From assembly GCA_965267405.1 (NCBI GenBank), contig OZ253954.1, positions 682,001 to 746,000 of the forward strand: DNA of 64,000 bases, in the 5' to 3' direction. The DNA comes from JAPPOI01 sp028818055 (GTDB lineage: Bacteria > Pseudomonadota > Alphaproteobacteria > Rhodobacterales > Rhodobacteraceae). Positions 26,611 through 35,776 of the stretch are shown here, one piece after another (position 1 is the first letter of the stretch; each line of letters opens with the position of its first letter). The notes beneath the pieces are model-generated. The model searched no databases. It was not told the DNA's origin and worked only from the letters and a program-made list of their open reading frames with translations. Position numbers and translations under genes: made by a program.

Positions 26611-28013
26611 GCTCGATTTCCGGCAAGACCACGATCGATTGGGAGGCCTTCGCTGCCGCTCTGGCCCCGGTCAATGTCATAACCGAACCGGTTCTGATCA
26701 AGAAACGCTCGCGCGATTTCTTCTGGTACAGCCCAATTCTGAACGCCCAGTTGAAACGAAGTTTCGGAGATCTGGTGGCGGTGCCGGAGACGCGAGACGA
26801 ATTGAAACACTGTCTGCGCCTTGCTTATGAGTCCGAGGTCCCAGTGGTCTTGCGTGGTGGAGGCACAGGCAATTACGGTCAGGCGGTGCCAATGGATGGC
26901 GGTTTGATCATCGAAACAACAGCGATGAACCGCATCCTGGAGATAGGCGAGGGTTTCGTGCGGGCCGAAGCCGGGGCGCTGATGGCGGATATCAACGCCG
27001 CGCTAATGGACAAGGGTTGGGAAATGGCCATGTTCCCCTCGACTCAGGATATCGCCACCATCGGCGGGTTTGTCGCCGGGGGTTCGGTTGGCATCGGATC
27101 GCTGGCAACGGGTGCGCTGCGCGAACCGGGTAACCTGATCGAACTTAAGGTACTGTCGGTCGAGGCCGAGCCGCAGGAGCACACTTTTACCGGCGAAGAC
27201 GTGCTCCGCGTTCATCATGCCTGGGGTCTGAATGGCGTGATCACCGAAGTGACGCTGCGCACCGTGCCGACGCGCGACTGGATCGCCTGCATGGCAACGT
27301 TTGACGCTTACGAGCACGCCTATCGCGCCGGTTTGGCCGTGGCGACCGCGTCCGATATGGCGCCCAAGATGGCCAGCGTGGTCGATGACCGCATCGCTGC
27401 CTATTTCCCGCGACTTTTTGGGCATATTCGTGAAGATCGCACCTTGCTGGTCAGCTACGTACCGCGCGAAGATGTGGAGGTTTTCCGCGCGCTCATAGCG
27501 GATCATGAAGGCCGCGTTGACCTTGCGCTCAGCAATGCGGACCGGCAAGCAGCGGGCATCCCGCATGCGTTCGAGTTCAGCTTCAACCACACCACGCTGC
27601 AGATCTTGAAGTCCGACCGCTCGGCCACCTATCAGCAGATCGGCGTGCCCGACCCGGCGGACGTAGGGGCGATTTCACGCCTGCGGGCCGATTTGGGCGA
27701 CGAGGTTTGGACCCACCACGAGTTCAGCCGCCTCGATGGCAAGATCGCGGTGATCGACCTGCCAATCATCTGGTTCACCTCGCCCGAGCGGCTGGAGAAG
27801 ATCAACGAGATGTACCGCCGTCATGGATTCGCGGTTTATGACGCGCACTCATTCCAAGTCGAGCGTGGCGGATTGCACAATGCCGACTATCGCCATCTTG
27901 CCTGGAAAAAGCGGCTTGATCCCAAAGGGCTGTTGAACAGCGCCAAGTCGGTGGCCTGGGAGCAGGTCAAACATCTTTCGGCGGAAGACATCGAAGCAAA
28001 GGCCGTATCGTGA
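26607..28013 (+). CDS. FAD-linked oxidase (GlcD/VAO type)
   Basis: 468 residues. The FAD-binding domain is plain: VPVVLRGGGTGNYGQAVP (PP-loop, about 85), MFPSTQDIATIGGFVAGGSVG and GSLATGALREPGNLI. The C-terminal part would bind the substrate. VAO-family members oxidise alpha-hydroxy acids, amines or aromatic alcohols using oxygen or a quinone. No covalent-flavin His was identified. ATGA overlap with the amidohydrolase; its TGA overlaps the GTG of the next gene. Confidence 0.9.
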   Translation: MSSISGKTTIDWEAFAAALAPVNVITEPVLIKKRSRDFFWYSPILNAQLKRSFGDLVAVPETRDELKHCLRLAYESEVPVVLRGGGTGNYGQAVPMDGGLIIETTAMNRILEIGEGFVRAEAGALMADINAALMDKGWEMAMFPSTQDIATIGGFVAGGSVGIGSLATGALREPGNLIELKVLSVEAEPQEHTFTGEDVLRVHHAWGLNGVITEVTLRTVPTRDWIACMATFDAYEHAYRAGLAVATASDMAPKMASVVDDRIAAYFPRLFGHIREDRTLLVSYVPREDVEVFRALIADHEGRVDLALSNADRQAAGIPHAFEFSFNHTTLQILKSDRSATYQQIGVPDPADVGAISRLRADLGDEVWTHHEFSRLDGKIAVIDLPIIWFTSPERLEKINEMYRRHGFAVYDAHSFQVERGGLHNADYRHLAWKKRLDPKGLLNSAKSVAWEQVKHLSAEDIEAKAVS

Positions 28014-28903
28014 CCAAAGCAGACTTCAAGACAACCCCGCTCACTCCCGCCTTCGGCGTCGAGGTCACCGGTATAGCGCTCGCTGATGTCGTGCCTTCTG
28101 GCCGGTTCGATGAGTTGCGGGCACTGTTTGAAGACCACTCGGCGCTATTGTTCCGCGCACAGGATTTCAACGATGACGATCACCTGGCGCTGGCCTACGC
28201 CTTTGGTCCGATCGAGGATCGAAAAGCCGACGAACGCAAGGCGGACGAAGCCTTCGAGATTCCCAAGGTCACCAACGAGGCCGTCGATAAGTCGCTGCAG
28301 GACGGCACCATGGACATGCAGCGCCTGCAGTTGGAATCGAATTTCCTCTGGCACGCCGACAGCACATTCATTCCCACGCCTGCGCTGACCAACATCCTGA
28401 TCGGGCGGGTGGTGACGTCCGAGGGTGGTGCGACCGAGCTGGCCTCGACCCGCGCCGCCTGGGCCGCGATGCCCGAAGACCTGAAGGCGCGTATCCGCGA
28501 CCGGGGCATCTGGCACCATTATTCCGTCTCACGCGCCAAGATATCGCCCGAACTGGCAGAGCAACCGATGTTTCACAAATGGCCCGCGACCCATTGGAAA
28601 TCCGTTTGGCCTAACCCGGTTAACGGGCGCGAGGCGCTTTATATCGCGAGCCATGCCTATAAGGTCGATGGCTATGACGAGGCCGAGAGCCAGGCTTTGC
28701 TGGATGAACTGATGGCCTTCTGTACGCAGCCGGAATTCATTTACTCGCACGAATGGGAGGTGGGCGATGTGCTGATCTGGGATCAGCGATCAACCCTGCA
28801 TCGCGGCACGCCCTGGCCCTATGAACAACCGCGCACCCTGTCCAGCATTTGCGTCTCGGTCACCGAAACTGACGGCGTCGAGCAAATGCGACTACCAACA
28901 TGA
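28010..28903 (+). CDS. TauD/TfdA-type 2-oxoglutarate dioxygenase (second copy)
   Basis: 297 residues with a GTG start overlapping the upstream TGA. Iron-binding HxD in FLWHADSTF (about 118-120), distal His in DQRSTLHRGTPW and Arg in YEQPRTLSS fit the TauD fold. The start is VTGIALADVV. It is longer than the first copy in the operon and only distantly similar, so the two probably act on different substrates. Together they suggest two oxygenation steps in one pathway. Confidence 0.92.
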   Translation: MTKADFKTTPLTPAFGVEVTGIALADVVPSGRFDELRALFEDHSALLFRAQDFNDDDHLALAYAFGPIEDRKADERKADEAFEIPKVTNEAVDKSLQDGTMDMQRLQLESNFLWHADSTFIPTPALTNILIGRVVTSEGGATELASTRAAWAAMPEDLKARIRDRGIWHHYSVSRAKISPELAEQPMFHKWPATHWKSVWPNPVNGREALYIASHAYKVDGYDEAESQALLDELMAFCTQPEFIYSHEWEVGDVLIWDQRSTLHRGTPWPYEQPRTLSSICVSVTETDGVEQMRLPT

Positions 28904-28996
28904 ACCGCAATTCGACCGTAAGACCGGCCGACAAAAACGCAGGAATACCTGCATAACCCGAGGGTCCCCCTCACGACCGAACAGAGAGGAACAAAC

Positions 28997-30658
28997 ATGA
29001 CGTATCTGACACGCACCGGAAAACCGCTGCCAAAGACGATCACCGATCAGGCCGACAAGGCTGCCAGCGATCCAGTAAACCGCCGGGAATTCCTGGCGCT
29101 GGCCACCTCGTTTGGGGCGACCGCTGCAACCGCTTATTCGCTGCTTGGCTCGGCCAGGCCAGCGCATGCGGCAAGCCACGCGAAGGTGGGCGGCACCGTC
29201 CGTATCCAGATGGAAGTGCGTGGCCTGAAAGACCCGCGCACCTTCGACTGGTCGCAGATCGCCAACTTCACCCGTGGCTGGCTGGAATATCTGGTGACCT
29301 ATGAGAATGACGGCACGGTCAATCCGTCGCTCCTGGAAAGCTGGGAAATCAGCGACGACGCCAAAACCTATACGCTGAATGTCCGCCAGGGCGTCAAATG
29401 GAACAACGGCGACGATCTGACCGCCGAGGATGTCGCCCGCAATATCACCGGCTGGTGTGACAAGGATGTCGAGGGCAACTCGATGGCGGGCCGGTTCGCG
29501 GTTCTCATCGATCCGGCCACGAACAAGGCGCTGGACGGCGCGATCGAGGTTGTCGACAGCCATACTGTTCGGTTGAACCTGCCGCGGCCTGACATTTCGC
29601 TGATTGCGGGCATGGCCGACTATCCGGCCGCCATCGTGCACAGTTCGTATGATCCCGACACCATGTTGGACAACCCGGTCGGCACCGGCCCCTATCTGCC
29701 GGAAAGCCTGGAAGTTGGCGTGAAAGGCGTTCTTGTACGCAACGAGGATCACACCTGGTGGAACGCCGGGAACGGCGCCTGGATGGACCGCATCGAATAT
29801 ATCGACTTCGGCACCGACCCTTCCGCCTTCGTGGCCGCCGCCGAAGCGGATGAGATCGACATGATGTACACGCTTGAGGGTGACTTCATCGACATCATGA
29901 CATCGCTAGACGGCTGGGTCGAAAACGAGGTGGTGACTATGGCCTCGATCGTGATCCGGCCCAACCAGTTGGCCGAGATCGATGGCGCCGCGCCCTATGC
30001 CGACAAGCGGGTCCGCCAGGCGCTGGCGATGGCGGTGGACAACTCCGTCTTGCTTGAGCTTGGGTATAACGGTCGCGGTGTGCCTGCGCAAAACCACCAT
30101 GTGGGCCCGGCACATCCCGAGTATGCCGATATCGGCGATCCGGTCTATGACCCGGCGGGCGCGCTTGCGCTTATGAAAGAGGCGGGAATGGAGGATTTCG
30201 AGCACGAAATCATCTCGATCGACGACGCCTGGCGCAAGGATACCACCGACGCGGTCGCAGCACAGTTGCGCGACGCAGGTATCAAGGTCAAACGCACGAT
30301 CCTGCCGGGGTCGACCTTCTGGAACGACTGGGCCAAGTATCCTTTCTCATCGACCAACTGGAACCACCGCCCGCTTGGTGTGCAGATCTGGGCGCTGGCC
30401 TATCGCTCGGGCGAGGCGTGGAACGAATTCGGCTGGGCCAATGCGGATTTCGACGCGATTCTGGAAGAAGCGCTTGCCACGCCCGACACCGAAGCGCGCC
30501 GGGCGCTGATGGCCAAGGGCGAGAAGATTGTTCAGGACGAAGGCGTGACGATCCAGCCCTATTGGCGCTCGCTTTACAACCACACGCGCGAGGGTCTGGA
30601 AGGCGGTGCGCACCACATCTCGTTCGAAATCCGGCCGGGGCAGTTGCACTGGACCTGA
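28997..30658 (+). CDS. Tat-exported family 5 solute-binding protein
   Basis: 553 residues. The N-terminus has a Tat motif NRREFLALATSFGATAATAY with the signal ending near AHAAS. The mature part is an extracellular family 5 binding protein (DppA/NikA type): the WEISDDAKTYTLNVRQGVKWNNG segment is the classical family signature. Preceded by GAGAGGAAC. Unusually, no permease or ATPase genes follow; it would need a transporter encoded elsewhere. A strong hairpin lies directly after its stop. Confidence 0.92.
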   Translation: MTYLTRTGKPLPKTITDQADKAASDPVNRREFLALATSFGATAATAYSLLGSARPAHAASHAKVGGTVRIQMEVRGLKDPRTFDWSQIANFTRGWLEYLVTYENDGTVNPSLLESWEISDDAKTYTLNVRQGVKWNNGDDLTAEDVARNITGWCDKDVEGNSMAGRFAVLIDPATNKALDGAIEVVDSHTVRLNLPRPDISLIAGMADYPAAIVHSSYDPDTMLDNPVGTGPYLPESLEVGVKGVLVRNEDHTWWNAGNGAWMDRIEYIDFGTDPSAFVAAAEADEIDMMYTLEGDFIDIMTSLDGWVENEVVTMASIVIRPNQLAEIDGAAPYADKRVRQALAMAVDNSVLLELGYNGRGVPAQNHHVGPAHPEYADIGDPVYDPAGALALMKEAGMEDFEHEIISIDDAWRKDTTDAVAAQLRDAGIKVKRTILPGSTFWNDWAKYPFSSTNWNHRPLGVQIWALAYRSGEAWNEFGWANADFDAILEEALATPDTEARRALMAKGEKIVQDEGVTIQPYWRSLYNHTREGLEGGAHHISFEIRPGQLHWT

Positions 30659-30666
30659 GTTCGGTT

Positions 30667-30692
30667 GGCGGGGCGGGCAATCCCGCCCCGCC
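30667..30692 (+). terminator. GC-rich hairpin after the solute-binding protein gene
   Basis: Perfect 11-bp stem (GGCGGGGCGGG and CCCGCCCCGCC) with loop CAAT, eight bases after the stop. No T run follows, so it more likely protects or attenuates the mRNA end than stops transcription outright, as is common after solute-binding protein genes. Confidence 0.55.
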
Positions 30693-30712
30693 ATACTCCA
30701 AAAGGGCTGACG

Positions 30713-31204
30713 ATGATGGACGTGATGCTGCTTGTCGCTCAATCGGCGGCGGTTTTCTTTCTTGCCGCCTGGCTGACCATCGGCGTGCTGGACAATCTGT
30801 TCTTCCCCAAACTGAACAGCACCTTCACGGCTGAGGTTCTTGAAATGGCCCGCATGCGGGATGAGTATCCCGAGGCCTATGCCAAGGTCGCTCACAGGCG
30901 GATTTCGAAGCCGTCTATTCAGCTCTTTTTGTTCCGTTTGATCGTGGCGTGGGAGCTGTTGGCGACGATTGCGCTTTGGATCGGGTTTGCCGCAATCCTT
31001 GCGTCGCTGCTCGGCCAGACCAACCCGGACACGGCGCGCGCGCTGGCCTTGTTGGGTGCGCTGATGTTCACAGCAACCTGGGCCGGTTTTCTGATCGTGG
31101 GCAATTGGTTCTGCTACTGGTTTTGCCACGACGAGGCTCAGAACACCCACTACCAAATGACGCTTTGGGGCGTGACAACGATGATCTTTCTGGCGATTGC
31201 CTAG
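30713..31204 (+). CDS. DUF2165 family small membrane protein
   Basis: 163 residues from the ATG at 30713 with AAAGGG upstream. Four hydrophobic segments are visible (about 7-25, 75-95, 105-122 and 145-160), with conserved IGVLDNLFFPKLN after the first and NWFCYWFCHDEAQNTHYQ before the last. It matches the predicted inner-membrane family DUF2165, of unknown function. Follows the solute-binding protein by 54 bases. It is not a transport permease. Confidence 0.8.
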   Translation: MMDVMLLVAQSAAVFFLAAWLTIGVLDNLFFPKLNSTFTAEVLEMARMRDEYPEAYAKVAHRRISKPSIQLFLFRLIVAWELLATIALWIGFAAILASLLGQTNPDTARALALLGALMFTATWAGFLIVGNWFCYWFCHDEAQNTHYQMTLWGVTTMIFLAIA

Positions 31205-31446
31205 ACTGCCCGGTGCGATGTTGCACGACAATTGAGCACTAGAAACGAATGTCTGGAAAGCGAGATGCGAGCGCAGAAAACAGTTACCGCGTTCAAAGGC
31301 AGGTATGGGCCGGACTGACGTCCCCCATTTAGCGAAACTGCGGTATGGCCGTATTGCCGGTTTCCGGGACGAAGCAAGCCCTAGCACCGAATTCTGTTAG
31401 GAAGACGTTGATCCACTCGGCTTGACGATTAGCGTTATTCAGCGGA

Positions 31447-32316
31447 CTAACATTGCAATTGGCGCCGCAAAAACGCGACGTTCAGCGCCAGACCCGGCAA
31501 AAGCCACTGGAACAATCTCACAACTGACAGGACCTCTTCGAACGAGGCATCGGATGTGGCCGCGTCGCGCAGGGCGTCCGAGGTTATTCCGGTCTCGTTC
31601 GGCAGCGAGGCAGCAAGGTCGACCGCTGCAAGATGGACGCGCTCGACTTTATTTGCGTACAGCGCCTCGGAAAGTCGAGGACTGAGGTTGCTCCAGGCCA
31701 TAGTGAAATAGCTGGGCCAGCGGGCGAAGGCCCGATAATCGGTGTTAACGAAGGGCAATCCGAGCGCTGCGCGGAGGTCATCGTAAAGTGCAGCCAAATC
31801 GTCTGATGCGTGGTGCGGCTCTATCAGCGGCGGTTTGGGAAGGTTTGGTCGGGGAGCCGTTATGCGGTCAAGGTCCCCATCGCCCAGCCACGCGTTTCCT
31901 TCCAGGAGATACCGTGCCAGCGTCGCCATAAGAACGTATGGCATGTTGCCGCTGGAAAAGATTTCGTTGCAGGCTCGGATGTCTTCGATCTCCTGCGCGC
32001 CATACCCATGCGCCGATAATTGCGACACTAGGGGCGAAGGCTCCAATGCCTCTGCTTCCCGCTCGGCGACATCCCGCAGGGACCGGCAGGCCTTTTCAAA
32101 CGCCTTTGTCCCTGTGATTGGCTCCATAGCCGACCACAGGGTGTCATAGAACTGCGGATAGTGCGCAAAGGCCATGGCAACCACGCCCATCCAAGGGACG
32201 CCGAGGCCCGTCTTGGTGCGCTCGTAGACCGCCGCGCGCGCACCGCTGACGGCAAACTCCGGGACTGGATGGATTGCGGGGATCGGGTCGGGTTTCCACC
32301 GGGGAAGATCAGCCAT
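31447..32316 (-). CDS. DehI-family 2-haloacid dehalogenase-like protein
   Basis: 289 residues from the ATG at 32316, which overlaps the HxlR gene by eight bases. DehI-type dehalogenases (group I) remove halide from 2-haloacids by direct water attack, unrelated to HAD enzymes. Family-like segments: GVPWMGVVAMAFAHYPQF early and FVNTDYRAFARWPSYFTMAW late, whose Asp is the likely water-activating residue (inference from the group I mechanism). Many DehI homologues are unassayed, so dehalogenation is a prediction. Coupled to a HxlR regulator. Confidence 0.75.
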   Translation of the reverse strand: MADLPRWKPDPIPAIHPVPEFAVSGARAAVYERTKTGLGVPWMGVVAMAFAHYPQFYDTLWSAMEPITGTKAFEKACRSLRDVAEREAEALEPSPLVSQLSAHGYGAQEIEDIRACNEIFSSGNMPYVLMATLARYLLEGNAWLGDGDLDRITAPRPNLPKPPLIEPHHASDDLAALYDDLRAALGLPFVNTDYRAFARWPSYFTMAWSNLSPRLSEALYANKVERVHLAAVDLAASLPNETGITSDALRDAATSDASFEEVLSVVRLFQWLLPGLALNVAFLRRQLQC

Positions 32317-32683
32317 CGGCGTGGATGTCCTGCGGCAACTCCTCGCTCCATTTGCGCAGTTCGTCGAGGAAACCAAGCGCGCTGCGCCCGAACTCGGTGA
32401 TCTCGTAGTGTACGGACACAGGCGCGGTATCCATGACCTCACGCCGAACCAACCCTTGCGTTTCCAACTGGCGCAGCCGTTCGGTGATCATCTTCTTGGA
32501 TGCGCCACCCACCATTCGGGCCAGATCGTTGAACCTGACCGGACCGTCCTTGAGATGCCACAGGATCGAGCCGGTCCATTTTCCGCCGATGATCCGCATC
32601 CCTCTTTCAATCGCGCAGGGTTCGAAACAAGCCTCATAGACCTGCCGCTTTCCTTGAGCGTCGTCTTCGACTCTTGCCCGCAT
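32309..32683 (-). CDS. HxlR family transcriptional regulator
   Basis: 124 residues, a winged-helix HxlR-type repressor: CFEPCAIERGMRIIGGKW, ILWHLKDGPVRFNDLARM and the wing LETQGLVRREV. The N-terminal Cys pair (CFEPC, about 19 and 23) recalls redox- or quinone-sensing members such as YodB and HypR. It lies divergent from an MdaB-like quinone reductase with 130 bases between, a typical regulator-target layout; it is first gene of a pair with the DehI-like gene. Confidence 0.9.
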   Translation of the reverse strand: MRARVEDDAQGKRQVYEACFEPCAIERGMRIIGGKWTGSILWHLKDGPVRFNDLARMVGGASKKMITERLRQLETQGLVRREVMDTAPVSVHYEITEFGRSALGFLDELRKWSEELPQDIHADG

Positions 32684-32813
32684 TTCGTGCTGTGAGCTCC
32701 AAATATTAGGTTACCAAAAGCATACTGGTTGATTTTCGTTCCCTGTATTCGCAATTTCCCCTCCAGCGGGTCGCGAGTCAAGTGGGGCCCGCTGAACCAC
32801 AAAGGAACTGATC

Positions 32814-33422
32814 ATGAGCAACATCCTGATTTTGAACGGCGCACAACCCTATGAATTCGCCCCCGGCACCCTGAACGTCGCCCTGACCGAACGCGCCCGC
32901 GCCTTTCTCGAGTCGCAAGGGCACACTGTTCGTGTAACAACTGTGTCCGAAGGATATGACGCCAATGCCGAGGTCGAAAGCCACGTCTGGGCTGACACGG
33001 TCATCATGCAATTCCCGATCAATTGGATGGGCGCGCCATGGTCGTTCAAGAAATACATGGACGAGGTCTTTACCGTCGGCATGGACGGCCGCCTCACCAA
33101 CGGCGACGGCCGCAGCCCCGAGGCGCCTAAGGAAAACTATGGCATGGGCGGAGCGCTGACAGGCACGAAATACATGCTTTCGGTCACTTTCAATGCCCCG
33201 CGCGAGGCGTTTAATGACGCGTCCGAGCCGTTCTTCAAGGGCGGTAGTGTTGACGTTCTGCTGCACCCGATGCACCTGAACGCCCGGTTCTTCGATATGG
33301 CGCCGTTGCCGACCTTTGCCGCTTTCGACGTGATGAAGAACCCGCAAATTGAGGCCGATTTCGCCCGGTTCGATGCCCATTTGGACGCTGTATTCGCGGA
33401 GGCCGAAAATGTCGCGGCCTGA
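32814..33422 (+). CDS. MdaB-like NAD(P)H quinone reductase
   Basis: 202 residues with a flavodoxin-like fold: ILILNGAQPYEFAPGTLNVAL at the start, then ADTVIMQFPINWMGAPWSFKKY (FMN/FAD binding), a GMGGALTGTKYMLS segment and conserved PTFAAFDV near the end. MdaB reduces quinones by two electrons, preventing redox cycling. It heads the five-gene plus-strand operon and faces the HxlR gene, its likely regulator. Confidence 0.88.
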   Translation: MSNILILNGAQPYEFAPGTLNVALTERARAFLESQGHTVRVTTVSEGYDANAEVESHVWADTVIMQFPINWMGAPWSFKKYMDEVFTVGMDGRLTNGDGRSPEAPKENYGMGGALTGTKYMLSVTFNAPREAFNDASEPFFKGGSVDVLLHPMHLNARFFDMAPLPTFAAFDVMKNPQIEADFARFDAHLDAVFAEAENVAA

Positions 33423-34110
33423 TATCGTCCTCTACACCGCGAACACGATGAACGGGTGGAAGCCGCTGATCTTCCTGCACGAGGCCGAGATCGACTATGA
33501 GTTGGTCAATGTCGATTTCTCGAAGAAGGAGCAGCACGCCCCCGACTACGTGAAGATGAATCCGAACGGCAAGATCCCGACAATCTGGGACCGGGCGGAG
33601 GGGCGCGCGATCTTCGAGAGTGGCGCAATCCTGTGGCATCTGGCCGAAAAGTATGGGCGGTTCCTATCCTCCGATCCGGTGGAGCGGTCCGAGACGCTGC
33701 AATGGTTGTTCTTTCAGGTCGGCCATATCGGCCCGATCATGGGGCAGGCGATGTTCTTTCAGCGTATCGCCAAGCCCAATGGCGATGAGGTGCCCTATGC
33801 CATCAACCGTTACGTGAGCGAAAGCCGCCGGTTGCTTGAGGTGCTGGATACTCGGCTCACAGGCCGCGACTGGATGGTGGGCGGCGAGATGTCGATTGCC
33901 GATATCGCGACGTACCCTTGGGCCCGCAGCTATTTCTGGGCGACGGTTGAGGTTGAAGGGTTACCCAACCTTCAGGCCTGGTTTGACCGGCTCGATGCGA
34001 TGCCGAGGGTGCAGGAGGCATTGCAATTGCCAGAGCCGCGGCCTTCGGCCTTCGGCAAAGGCGACATCGAGGCCGCCGCTTCGGCCAATGCCGCCCGGTT
34101 CAAGGCGTAA
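33409..34110 (+). CDS. Glutathione S-transferase
   Basis: 233 residues from the ATG at 33409, overlapping the quinone reductase end by 14 bases. The N-terminal thioredoxin-like domain has NTMNGWKPLIFLHEAEIDYEL and the cis-Pro in NGKIPTIWD, with glutathione-binding ESGAILWHLAEKYG. The helical C-terminal domain has the N-cap SIADIATYPW. Conjugates or reduces electrophiles with glutathione; Nu-class like disulfide-bond members are an alternative. Confidence 0.92.
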   Translation: MSRPDIVLYTANTMNGWKPLIFLHEAEIDYELVNVDFSKKEQHAPDYVKMNPNGKIPTIWDRAEGRAIFESGAILWHLAEKYGRFLSSDPVERSETLQWLFFQVGHIGPIMGQAMFFQRIAKPNGDEVPYAINRYVSESRRLLEVLDTRLTGRDWMVGGEMSIADIATYPWARSYFWATVEVEGLPNLQAWFDRLDAMPRVQEALQLPEPRPSAFGKGDIEAAASANAARFKA

Positions 34111-34114
34111 GGGA

Positions 34115-34756
34115 ATGGCTGTTCGTGTGGATATCGTCTCGGATGTCGTCTGTCCGTGGTGCGTGATCGGGTATCACCAATTGGCCAAGGCGGCGCGAGA
34201 GACCGGCATTGATGTCGACGTGCATTGGCAGCCGTTCGAATTGAACCCTGATATGGCTCAGGAAGGTGAGAACCTGCGTGAACATCTTGCCGCGAAATAC
34301 GGCACCACGCTGGAAGGCTCGATCAAGGCGCGGGCGCGCCTGACCGAGATGGGCGCGGCGCTGGGGTTCACATTCGACTATGCGGACGACATGCGGATGG
34401 TGAATACCTTCCGCGCCCACCAGCTGATCGACTGGGCCGAAGATCATGGCCGTGCGCACGGCATGAAACTGGAGTTGTTCGCGGGTTTCTTCACCCGACG
34501 CGAAGATCTCAACAATGCGGATGTCCTCGCTGATGTGGCCGCCAGCGTCGGCCTTGATCGCGACACCGCCCTTACCATGCTGGAGAGTGGCGAGCGCGCC
34601 GAACTCGTCCGCGAAAAGGAGCGGTCCTGGACGTCGCGCGGCATCACCGGCGTACCCGCAATGATCTTCAACCGCCAGCACCTCGTCACCGGTGCGCAGG
34701 GCGAAGAGACCTATGCCAATATCCTGAAACAGCTGCAGCCGGCGCAAGCCGTCTGA
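34115..34756 (+). CDS. DsbA family oxidoreductase (FrnE-like)
   Basis: 213 residues from the ATG at 34115 (GGG directly upstream after the GST stop). The CxxC is in SDVVCPWCVIG (about residues 12-15), and the thioredoxin-type cis-Pro in RGITGVPAMIF. There is no signal peptide, so it acts in the cytoplasm, as do FrnE and 2-hydroxychromene-2-carboxylate isomerase relatives. Its place beside a GST and quinone reductases suggests thiol or quinone stress handling. Confidence 0.9.
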   Translation: MAVRVDIVSDVVCPWCVIGYHQLAKAARETGIDVDVHWQPFELNPDMAQEGENLREHLAAKYGTTLEGSIKARARLTEMGAALGFTFDYADDMRMVNTFRAHQLIDWAEDHGRAHGMKLELFAGFFTRREDLNNADVLADVAASVGLDRDTALTMLESGERAELVREKERSWTSRGITGVPAMIFNRQHLVTGAQGEETYANILKQLQPAQAV

Positions 34757-34786
34757 GGGCAAGCACAAACCAAGGGGGGAGCTACC

Positions 34787-35776
34787 ATGTCAAAAGCACA
34801 GGTGATCCACAAGAAAGGGCCGCCCAGTTGCATGAACTGGGAGGACTGGCACGTACCTGGTCCAGGCCTTGGTGAAGTGCGCATGCGTCACACAGCCGTA
34901 GGTGTGAACTATGCCGACACCTATCACCGCGGCGGTATCTCTCACCCTTGGCCGGTTCCGGATGAACCAGTGGTAATCGGCTTTGAAGGTGTGGGCATTG
35001 TTGAGGGTGTCGGCGAGGGCGTTACTGATTTCCAGACCGGCGATCGCGTTGCTTATGGCATCCCGCCCTTGGGCAGTTATTCCGAGACCCGCAACTACCC
35101 CGCTGACAAGTTGCTGCATTTGCCCGAAGGATTGGATGACAAGCAGGTTGCCGCGCTGCTGATGAAGGGCATGACCGCGCATTACCTTCTGCACCGCACA
35201 TACGCCGTGCAGCCCGGCGATACCATCCTAGTCCACGCGGCGGCTGGCGGAATGGGGCTGATCCTGTGCCAATGGGCCAGGGCGCTTGGAGCAACCGTGG
35301 TGGGTACGGTCTCCACGCCGGAAAAGGCCGAGGTCGCCCGCGAGGCAGGTTGCGATTTTCCGGTCGTTCGCTCACAGCAAAGTTTCGTCGACGTTGTGCG
35401 TGACGTTACCGACGGCGAAGGATGCGCAGTGGTCTACGAGGCCATTGGCAAGGACACGCTGCAGGATAGTCTGGACTGCCTGCGCTTGATGGGGGTCTGT
35501 GCAGCCTACGGACACGTCTCGGGTCCACCCGACCCGGTGGACATCATTCAGGATCTCGGTCGGCGGGGGTCGCTGTTCATCACCCGGCCCGCGATCATGC
35601 ACTACGTCGCCAAACGCTCCGATCTGGAATGGACCGCACGCGATCTGTTCAAGGCCATTGGCGACGGCATTCTGGATGCCAACATTAACTACGAATATGC
35701 GCTGAAGGATGCCGTGAAGGCCCATGAAGCCATCGAGTCCGGCAAGACGCTCGGCGCGACGGTCCTGATTCCATGA
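34787..35776 (+). CDS. NADPH:quinone reductase (zinc-less MDR family)
   Basis: 329 residues, QOR-like medium-chain reductase. The substrate domain has VGVNYADTYHRGG, and the NADPH site is in DTILVHAAAGGMGLILCQWA (GGxG). No structural-zinc Cys cluster is present, which separates quinone reductases from alcohol dehydrogenases. Preceded by AAGGGGGGAG. Its TGA overlaps the next ATG by four bases. One- or two-electron quinone or enone reduction expected. Confidence 0.92.
   Translation: MSKAQVIHKKGPPSCMNWEDWHVPGPGLGEVRMRHTAVGVNYADTYHRGGISHPWPVPDEPVVIGFEGVGIVEGVGEGVTDFQTGDRVAYGIPPLGSYSETRNYPADKLLHLPEGLDDKQVAALLMKGMTAHYLLHRTYAVQPGDTILVHAAAGGMGLILCQWARALGATVVGTVSTPEKAEVAREAGCDFPVVRSQQSFVDVVRDVTDGEGCAVVYEAIGKDTLQDSLDCLRLMGVCAAYGHVSGPPDPVDIIQDLGRRGSLFITRPAIMHYVAKRSDLEWTARDLFKAIGDGILDANINYEYALKDAVKAHEAIESGKTLGATVLIP

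Noticed and set aside
28892..29752. 286-codon open frame on the minus strand
   Set aside because: Antisense of the solute-binding protein gene, no ribosome site and no recognisable motif.
30347..31387. 346-codon open frame on the minus strand
   Set aside because: Antisense of the binding-protein end and DUF2165 gene; composition is that of a shadow frame.
33836..34114. Long N-terminal extension of the DsbA-type gene
   Set aside because: The extension runs inside the GST gene in another frame; the ATG at 34115 gives the usual family start and length.
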